10,332 bases of DNA. Origin: Thiotrichales bacterium (GTDB lineage Bacteria > Pseudomonadota > Gammaproteobacteria > Thiomicrospirales > Thiomicrospiraceae). Below, piece after piece: positions 5,137 through 10,332 of this stretch. The position numbers and the translations under genes were made by a program. Location: assembly GCA_027036095.1 (NCBI GenBank), contig JALVTA010000059.1, positions 1 to 10,332 of the forward strand, given 5' to 3'. The notes beneath the pieces were generated by a model. The model saw only the letters and a program-made list of their open reading frames with translations, was not told the origin of the DNA and searched no databases. Position 1 is the first letter of the stretch, and each line of letters starts with the position of its first letter.

Positions 5137-6222
5137 ATGTCGAACGCACAACTCATTCTGCTGGACAAACGCTCTCAACCCCTCAAGGACTATCTGGTGG
5201 CCGTGGCCGCCTCCGACGGCCTCACCCTGCGTGGCGTGGAGGTGATGGCCTCCCCCGCCAAGGGCGAAACAGCCCTGCTCAAGGCCCAGCTGGTGCTGCC
5301 GCCACTGGAAGACCACGACTTCGACCTGAAAAAGATCGTCGAAGCCACCCTCAACCGCTTCGAGATCGAACCGGAGCAACCGGTGCCGCTTGATGCGCTG
5401 ATCGAGCAGGCCAGCGAGGACGAAGCCGTACGCAAAGCGCTGCGCCGCTCCGTTCCCAAACTACGCCAGCAGGTGGAAAAGCTGGTGAAGGAATTCCTCG
5501 CCAGCGAGGCCATCGAACTGATCCGCCAGCGTCGCAATGACGCCCTCTACAAGCTCAAACAGCTGGCCCGTGACCTGGAAGGCAAGAAGCTGCTGTGCAT
5601 CGACATCGAGGCCACCGACGTCTCCACCAAACCCGAGGCGGATATCATTCAGGTCTCCCTGTGCGATGAAAAAGGGGACGAGGTGCTCAACCAGCTGATC
5701 AACCCGGGTTACGACATTCCGGAAAACGAAAAGCACAACATCACCACCGAGATGGTGCAGGATGCCCCCTACGCCACCCAGATCTGGGACAATCTGCACC
5801 AGCTGCTGCTGGACGCCGACCATGTGCTCGCCTACAGCACCGAAAGCGACTTCGCCTATCTGGAAAATACCGCCGGCAAGAAGCAGCTGACCTTCGAGCT
5901 GGACTATGGCACATGGATCGACGTGGCCGAACTGGCCCGGGATCTGGTGGGCGCCATGCGCTGGCACAGCGAACGCCAGTACTGGTTCTTCAAAACCCCC
6001 AAACTGACCGATGCCTACGAAAAGGTGCTCGGCAGACCCTTCCCGGGCGACGCCCATGATGCGCTGGATGACGCCCGCGCCACCATGGAACTGTTCCATG
6101 CCATGCTGGAACGGGGCCGCAAGGCGGACATCCAACCCAAAAAGAAAGCGAAGAAAAAGGAACCGCAGGTAAGCAACAACCTGCTGGCCCTCGCCTTTGC
6201 CCAGGCCAAACAGAAGTCATGA
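5137..6222 (+). CDS. DEDDh-family 3'-5' exonuclease with an extra N-terminal domain
   Basis: A 361-residue protein of the DnaQ/RNase T superfamily. The exonuclease domain spans about residues 150-325. Exo I is LCIDIEATD with D156 and E158; after it comes KHNITTEMVQDAP (200-211), the usual segment before Exo II; Exo II is YSTESDFAYL with D238; Exo III is HDALDDARATMELF with H307 and D312. All DEDDh metal and general-base residues are present, so hydrolysis of DNA or RNA 3' ends is expected; the substrate is not predictable. The first ~145 residues are a largely helical, charged region I do not recognise. The C-terminus is a lysine-rich stretch (335-341) followed by a short NNLLALAFAQ segment. 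The start ATG has only a weak AGGG 10 bases upstream. Its stop overlaps the hisI start (ATGA). It is not RNase D (that family is DEDDy). Confidence 0.87.
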   Translation: MSNAQLILLDKRSQPLKDYLVAVAASDGLTLRGVEVMASPAKGETALLKAQLVLPPLEDHDFDLKKIVEATLNRFEIEPEQPVPLDALIEQASEDEAVRKALRRSVPKLRQQVEKLVKEFLASEAIELIRQRRNDALYKLKQLARDLEGKKLLCIDIEATDVSTKPEADIIQVSLCDEKGDEVLNQLINPGYDIPENEKHNITTEMVQDAPYATQIWDNLHQLLLDADHVLAYSTESDFAYLENTAGKKQLTFELDYGTWIDVAELARDLVGAMRWHSERQYWFFKTPKLTDAYEKVLGRPFPGDAHDALDDARATMELFHAMLERGRKADIQPKKKAKKKEPQVSNNLLALAFAQAKQKS

Positions 6223-6668
6223 ACGCACACGATCGGGAAAAACTGCCCAGAGGCACCCGGCTTGATGCGGACGCGCTGATCGCCGGCCTCAAATGGGACG
6301 ACAACGGGCTTGTGGCCGCCATCGCCCAGCAGCATGACACCGGCGAGGTGCTCATGCTGGCGTGGATGAACGAAACCGCCCTGCGGGAAACCCTCGCCAC
6401 CGGGCGCGCCTGCTACTGGTCCCGTTCCCGACAGAAGCTGTGGCGCAAGGGCGAAGAATCCGGCATGGTGCAGCAGGTCAAGGAGGTGCGTATCGACTGC
6501 GACGGCGATGCCCTCCTGCTGTTGGTCGATCAGACCGGCCCCGCCTGCCACACCGGTCGAAAAAGTTGCTTCTACACTCGCCTGTGGCCTGAGCCGGCCG
6601 CCATCCTTACGGATCCGGACGTGGATCCGGATGCGCTTTACGGCAGCAGAATCCCTACCAGGTCATAA
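6219..6668 (+). CDS. hisI: Phosphoribosyl-AMP cyclohydrolase
   Basis: A 149-residue enzyme of histidine biosynthesis that opens the adenine ring of phosphoribosyl-AMP to give ProFAR. Family motifs are complete: YWSRSRQKLWRKGEESG (66-82), RIDCDGDALLLLVDQTGPACHTGRKSCFY (91-119). D93, D95 and D97 are the expected Mg ligands; C94, C110 and C117 the expected Zn ligands. There is no HisE domain, so PR-ATP pyrophosphohydrolase must be encoded elsewhere. Its ATG overlaps the stop of the exonuclease gene by 4 bp (ATGA), implying translational coupling; no other his gene is in view. After the last motif there is a ~30-residue tail with a tandem DPDV/DPDA repeat. Confidence 0.96.
   Translation: MNAHDREKLPRGTRLDADALIAGLKWDDNGLVAAIAQQHDTGEVLMLAWMNETALRETLATGRACYWSRSRQKLWRKGEESGMVQQVKEVRIDCDGDALLLLVDQTGPACHTGRKSCFYTRLWPEPAAILTDPDVDPDALYGSRIPTRS
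6611..6634 (+). repeat. hisI: 12-bp tandem duplication inside hisI
   Basis: GGATCCGGA occurs at 6611-6619 and again at 6623-6631, a 12-base period kept in frame and coding for DPDV then DPDA in the non-conserved C-terminal tail of HisI. Confidence 0.7.
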
Positions 6669-6692
6669 ATTTATCTAAAAACTGCCGCAAAC

Positions 6693-6724
6693 CTGATAAG
6701 GATCAATTATCCATCAGTCTTTTT
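6693..6724 (+). terminator. Probable terminator of the exonuclease-hisI operon
   Basis: CTGAT plus GGAT (6693-6703, with an AA bulge) pairs with ATCC plus ATCAG (6709-6717) around CAATT, followed by TCTTTTT (6718-6724), 24 bases after the hisI stop. An outer inverted repeat, TGCCGC (6683-6688) with GCGGCA (6726-6731), encloses it. Confidence 0.6.
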
Positions 6725-6748
6725 CGCGGCATCTTCAGGACCACCCGG

Positions 6749-6754
6749 TAAAAT
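6749..6754 (+). promoter_or_regulatory. Candidate -10 of the GGDEF-EAL gene
   Basis: TAAAAT, 39 bases before the GTG start, in the 125-base gap after hisI. No good -35 is present; 17 bases upstream reads GCGGCA. Immediately downstream TGGGG-GAGA-CCCCA (6755-6768) forms a short GNRA-loop hairpin in the predicted leader. Confidence 0.3.
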
Positions 6755-6793
6755 TGGGGGAGACCCCATATTGAACGAGACCGGACACCGCAG

Positions 6794-9598
6794 GTGGGCT
6801 TTTTCAACATCCACTCCATCCGCTTCAGGCTGCTGGCCACACTGGTGGCGGCGCTGGCGCTCATGCTCGCCTGGGTCACACAGTTCCAGACCCGCCAGAC
6901 CGAAGCGCTGATCCACCGGCACGCCGCCGAGCTGCTGTGCCAGATCGCCCAGCGCATGAACGACCAGCTGGTGGCCACCCTGCGCACCCACGCCGATCAG
7001 GTGCAGCTGCTCAGCCAGCTGCCCCGCCTGACCGACCCTGACATCCCCATGGCCGACCGGCGTGAGCTGTTCGAACGGGTACGAAAGACCGACCCCACCA
7101 TCACCTGGATCGGCATGACCGACGCCAACGGCACCATCATTGTCGGCACCGACGGCCTGCTGGAAGGCAAGAACGTCGCCCACCGGGACTGGTTCATCGA
7201 AGGAAAGAAGAGCCTGCATTTCGGCAATGTGCACGACGCCTTTCTGCTGGCGAAGCTGATGCCCAAGCCCAAATGGGACGACCTGCCCCTGCGGTTGATG
7301 GACATCTCCGCCCCCGTGTTCGACAGTAACGGGAAACTGGCCGGTGTGCTCGCCATGCATCTGGGCTGGGACTTTGCCTTCGCCGCCCGCAACCGCATCG
7401 CCGAACTCAGCCACATCGGCGACAGCGAAATTCTGGTGCTGGACCACACCGGCCGCCTGCTCATGGGCACGGAAAAGCTGCCCTCCCACGCCATGACCTT
7501 TGACGACATGCCCGCCTTCCGCCAGGCCGTGCTGCGCGGCGGCTGGCACGGGGTCACCACCTGGCCGGACGATCAGCGGCCTTACCTCACCCAGTTCCTC
7601 TACAAGGCCCACCACGAACTGCCTGGCCTGGACTGGGTCATCGCCGTGCGCCAGCCGGTGGAGAGCGCCTTTGCCGAGGCAGAAAGCTTCGTGGAAAGCA
7701 GCACCGCCGTGCTCATCGTCGCGCTGGCCACCATCACCCTGCTGTTCTTCGCCCTGGTCAACTACTTCTTCCAGCCGCTGGAAACACTCACCGAACACGC
7801 CCGCCGCATCCTCGCAGGCCATGAGCCCCTCAGCCTGCCCGAAGTGGGGCGGCGGGACGAAGTGGGCGTGCTCAGCCGCACCCTCGGCCAGCTGCTCGGA
7901 CGCACCCGCGAACAGATCGACCAGCTGGAACGGCAAAAGCGCCAGCTGACCATCTACGCCCAGCTGTTCGAACACGCCCCGCTGGCCATCATGATCACCG
8001 ATCCCGACAACCGCATCGTGGCCGTCAACCCCGCCTTCGAACAGATTACCGGCTACCGGCAGGAAGAGGTCCTGGGCAAAGATCCGGGGCTGCTCAAGTC
8101 CGGCCGCCATGACAAAGCCTTCTACGAGCGATTCTGGCAGACCCTCTGTCGGGAGGGCAGCATCTCGGTGGTGCTGTGGAACCGCCGCGCCAATGGGGAA
8201 ATCTATCCGGAACGGCTCACCGCTGCCGTACTCCGGGACGAGCGGGACGAAAAGATCGGCTATATCGGCATCTTCTCCGACATCACCGAGGAAGAACGGG
8301 CCCGCGCCGAAATCGAGCGGCTCAGCCGGCTGGACCCGCTCACCGAACTGCTCAACCGCCACACCTTCATCGAACGGCTGCGCCAGCAGATCGAGCGGAA
8401 ACGCCCCTTCTGGCTGCTGTTTCTGGATCTGGACAACTTCAAGGCCATCAACGACAGCCTCGGCCACCCGGTGGGTGATCGCCTGCTGCGCGAACTGGCC
8501 CACCGGCTGCAAAACCTGCTGCCGGAAGGCGCTTTTGTCGGCCGCTACGGCGGGGACGAGTTCCTGCTCTGCTGGCCCACTGAGGCCGACACGCCGGACA
8601 AGCTGGCCGCCCGCATTTCAGAAGCCGTACGCGAACCCTTCGCCATTGAGAAGATGACCCTGCAGGTGGGCGTCACCATCGGCGCCTCCGCCTGGCCCCG
8701 ACATGCCGACGACTGGATCACCCTCATCAAGGCCGCCGATGCGGCCATGCTCTCCATCAAGCACAAGGTGCGCGATCAGGACTGGCGCGTCTATGACGAC
8801 TCCCTGGCGCAGGATCTGGATCGGCGCAGCCGCCTGCTGGCCGGCCTGAGACATGCCCTGCGCACCGACGGCTTCCAGCTGGCATGGCAGCCCAAGGTCA
8901 ACACCGGCACCGGCCGGTGGGAAAGCTTCGAGGTACTGCTGCGCTGGCAGCATGAAGACGAATGGATCTCACCGGCGGAATTCATCCCGCTGGCGGAGGA
9001 GACCGGACTGATTCGCGCCATTGACGAATGGGTACTGCATTCGGCACTGGCCACCTGGAGCCGCTGGCAGCAGCAGGGCTGGACCCGCGGCCGGTCGCTG
9101 GCATTCAACCTCTCCGCCGCCACGCTGCGCAGCCGAACCTACATGGCGCAGATCTGCCCCACATTGGAAAAGCACGGCATCTCACCGGCCGACGCCACGC
9201 TCGAGCTGACCGAAACCATGGTGGCGGAGGACAGCCCGGAGGTGAACGAGGCCATTCACCTGCTCGATCAGATGGGCTGTCACCTGTCGCTGGACGACTT
9301 CGGCACCGGCCATGCCAACCTTGACCTGGTCAGCCGCCTGCCCCTGGATCAGCTCAAGATCGACCTGCGCTTCGTCAAAGGCATGCTCCACAGCGACAAG
9401 AACCGCATCATCGTGGAACATGCAGTCAACTTCGCCCATGCGCTGGGACTGGAAGTGGTGGCCGAGGGTGTGGAGACCGAAGAACAGGCCGAAGCCCTGC
9501 GCCGGCTGCATGTGGACCTGCTGCAGGGCTACCTGTTCAGCCGGCCGCTGCTGACAGAAGAGATGGAAACGCGCCTGCGGGAAGACGACGGCATCTGA
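6794..9598 (+). CDS. Cache-HAMP-PAS-GGDEF-EAL cyclic-di-GMP protein
   Basis: A 934-residue inner-membrane signalling protein. Order: membrane segment (about 11-27); periplasmic dCache-like sensor (about 30-300; ITWIGMTDANGTII, VAHRDWFIEGKK, ISAPVFDSNGKLAGVLAMHLGWDF); second membrane segment (about 302-326); HAMP (about 327-380); PAS (about 390-500, ending GYIGIFSDITEEE); GGDEF (about 510-668); EAL (about 690-925). The cyclase site is intact (LDLDNFKAINDSLGH; GGDEF at 586-590) but the RxxD inhibitory site is missing. The phosphodiesterase residues are present: E713 in a variant EVL motif, N772, E804, D834, D835, K855, E891, Q911. So it could make, degrade or do both to c-di-GMP under control of a small extracellular ligand. 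Start is GTG with a weak GGA; an in-frame ATT at 6770 behind GGGGGAG is an alternative. Monocistronic by layout. Confidence 0.93.
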   Translation: MGFFNIHSIRFRLLATLVAALALMLAWVTQFQTRQTEALIHRHAAELLCQIAQRMNDQLVATLRTHADQVQLLSQLPRLTDPDIPMADRRELFERVRKTDPTITWIGMTDANGTIIVGTDGLLEGKNVAHRDWFIEGKKSLHFGNVHDAFLLAKLMPKPKWDDLPLRLMDISAPVFDSNGKLAGVLAMHLGWDFAFAARNRIAELSHIGDSEILVLDHTGRLLMGTEKLPSHAMTFDDMPAFRQAVLRGGWHGVTTWPDDQRPYLTQFLYKAHHELPGLDWVIAVRQPVESAFAEAESFVESSTAVLIVALATITLLFFALVNYFFQPLETLTEHARRILAGHEPLSLPEVGRRDEVGVLSRTLGQLLGRTREQIDQLERQKRQLTIYAQLFEHAPLAIMITDPDNRIVAVNPAFEQITGYRQEEVLGKDPGLLKSGRHDKAFYERFWQTLCREGSISVVLWNRRANGEIYPERLTAAVLRDERDEKIGYIGIFSDITEEERARAEIERLSRLDPLTELLNRHTFIERLRQQIERKRPFWLLFLDLDNFKAINDSLGHPVGDRLLRELAHRLQNLLPEGAFVGRYGGDEFLLCWPTEADTPDKLAARISEAVREPFAIEKMTLQVGVTIGASAWPRHADDWITLIKAADAAMLSIKHKVRDQDWRVYDDSLAQDLDRRSRLLAGLRHALRTDGFQLAWQPKVNTGTGRWESFEVLLRWQHEDEWISPAEFIPLAEETGLIRAIDEWVLHSALATWSRWQQQGWTRGRSLAFNLSAATLRSRTYMAQICPTLEKHGISPADATLELTETMVAEDSPEVNEAIHLLDQMGCHLSLDDFGTGHANLDLVSRLPLDQLKIDLRFVKGMLHSDKNRIIVEHAVNFAHALGLEVVAEGVETEEQAEALRRLHVDLLQGYLFSRPLLTEEMETRLREDDGI

Positions 9599-9640
9599 CC
9601 GGCCCCTGAAAACAGACCGACCGGTGCAGCGCCGGGCGGC

Positions 9641-10051
9641 TCAGCGGCGGAACAGCCCCCAGTAATAGGGCAGACTGAGCAACAGCCAGCCGGTCAGCCC
9701 AACCGGTCCCAGCGTCATCACAGCCACCTGCCACAGAGGCATGCCATGAAACACCTTTTCCGGCGCCATGAGCACATTGACGCTGATCCAGCCATACACC
9801 GCCAGCCCCAGCAGCACGCCGATCAGCCACCAGCGCAGCCGCCCTACACGACCGGGCAGACACAGCTGGCAGATCCACGCCAGCACCGAAACGCTCATGG
9901 CCACCATGGCCGCCACCACCAGCATGTCCATGGCGGAATCGGTGCGCCGTTGCAGCCCGAACCGGACGATCTGCACCAGCCACGGCAGACTCATAGCCCA
10001 GAGGGCCAGCCCGGTCAGACCCATGCCAATCTGACGCCGGCGTTCATTCAT
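9641..10051 (-). CDS. Unrecognised four-helix membrane protein
   Basis: A 136-residue protein (start MNERRRQIGMG) with four hydrophobic segments: about 9-30, 42-64, 72-96 and 104-128, ending LPYYWGLFRR. I do not recognise the family. It has basic residues before the first helix, and a single cytosine-encoded cysteine pair (CQLC) after the second helix. A longer reading from 10117 is possible in frame but would add a Ser/Gly-rich stretch lying wholly within the upstream gene; ATG at 10051 is preferred because it overlaps the upstream stop by 8 bp, as in an operon. It converges on the GGDEF-EAL gene with 42 bases between stops and no convincing terminator there. Confidence 0.72.
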   Translation of the reverse strand: MNERRRQIGMGLTGLALWAMSLPWLVQIVRFGLQRRTDSAMDMLVVAAMVAMSVSVLAWICQLCLPGRVGRLRWWLIGVLLGLAVYGWISVNVLMAPEKVFHGMPLWQVAVMTLGPVGLTGWLLLSLPYYWGLFRR

Positions 10052-10332
10052 GGGCGCGCACCCACTGCTCGAAGCGTCCCCTGAGCGTAATCCACGCCCG
10101 CTCGACGCCCAGCACAAGCAGGACCAGCACGAACACGCCGCCGAAGGTCCACAGATAGGGCCAGGTATATTTGTGCCAGGCGGTGGCGATAGCCACCTTC
10201 ATCTCGTTGTAGACCAGAGCGTATTCCATCCATGCGGCAAAGATAAGCACGCCGGCCACGCCGAGAATGCTCCAGAAAGCCACGAACCAGAACCGCCCCA
10301 GCCAGCGGTAGCCCCGATGGTCCAGTCCCAGC
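10044..10332 (-). CDS. Unrecognised Trp-rich membrane protein, C-terminal part
   Basis: The reading frame is open to the right edge and the 5' end is missing; 95 residues are visible. It begins GLDHRGYRWLGRFWF, then a membrane segment (VAFWSILGVAGVLIFAAW), a polar stretch with EYALVYNEMK and AWHKYTWPY, a second membrane segment (TFGGVFVLVLLVLGV) and a charged tail ending RAHE. A GTG at 10281-10283 could start a shorter form, but the membrane-like, Trp-rich residues upstream in the same frame argue that the gene continues beyond the window. Family not recognised. Overlaps the next gene by 8 bp, so the two are probably translated together and may work together in the membrane. Confidence 0.65.
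   Translation of the reverse strand, partial: LGLDHRGYRWLGRFWFVAFWSILGVAGVLIFAAWMEYALVYNEMKVAIATAWHKYTWPYLWTFGGVFVLVLLVLGVERAWITLRGRFEQWVRAHE

Noticed and set aside
5461..6135. A 224-codon minus-strand open frame opposite the exonuclease
   Set aside because: Shadow frame with no recognisable motif; the plus-strand frame carries all DEDDh residues.
5137..6222. RNase D, suggested by the nearby ycgL as in pseudomonads
   Set aside because: Exo III is HDALDDA with His (DEDDh), not the Tyr of RNase D, and no HRDC domain is visible.
6707..8512. A 601-codon open frame on the minus strand inside the GGDEF-EAL gene
   Set aside because: Composition (Gly, Val, His, Gln, Ala rich with no domain) is that of an antisense shadow of GC-rich codons; the plus-strand frame has clear Cache, PAS and GGDEF motifs over the same bases.
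9599..9640. Possible bidirectional terminator between the convergent genes
   Set aside because: Only CCGG self-complementary pieces with a 4-bp stem are present and the T-run lies too far away; not convincing.
1..10332. Mobile element, CRISPR array, tRNA or riboswitch
   Set aside because: No transposase or integrase, no spaced repeats, and no cloverleaf or known aptamer motif found on either strand.

Overview
The window reads as an ordinary stretch of chromosome from a GC-rich proteobacterium, most likely a gammaproteobacterium. A YcgL-family gene is the best lineage clue, since that family is essentially gammaproteobacterial. A Cca close to the E. coli type, a HisI not fused to HisE, an E. 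coli SodA-like superoxide dismutase and a Cache-PAS-GGDEF-EAL protein fit the same picture. I see no transposase, integrase, phage gene, CRISPR array, tRNA or rRNA. The genus cannot be fixed from the sequence alone.

Left third (1-3055, all minus strand): the 5' end of cca (CCA-adding tRNA nucleotidyltransferase, cut by the window edge), an atypical SDR of the NDUFA9-like group (398-1378), then a likely two-gene operon read right to left: a secreted rhodanese-like protein (2345-3055) followed by a membrane-anchored LysM protein (1466-2305). The SDR has a good sigma-70-like promoter whose -10 lies in the loop of the preceding hairpin, and its own terminator lies just before cca.

Divergent spacer 3056-3253 is AT-rich and holds a plausible promoter for the rhodanese operon and two dyad symmetries that look like operators.

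Middle (3254-6668, all plus strand): a multi-pass membrane protein with the cysteine-containing signature of DUF4395, ycgL, a superoxide dismutase with manganese-type signature residues (sodA), a terminator, then a DEDDh 3'-5' exonuclease overlapping hisI by 4 bp, and a terminator.

Right third: a 934-residue cyclic-di-GMP protein (6794-9598, plus) with a periplasmic Cache sensor, HAMP, PAS, an intact GGDEF motif and a catalytically complete EAL-type domain. Two overlapping genes for small unrecognised membrane proteins converge on it from the right edge (minus), the outer one cut by the window end.

Most of the window is conserved housekeeping. The part most worth a second look is 1466-4012: a lower-GC LysM/rhodanese pair divergent from a cysteine-bearing DUF4395-like membrane protein. 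It could be a small envelope thiol or sulfane-sulfur handling module. That function is inference.
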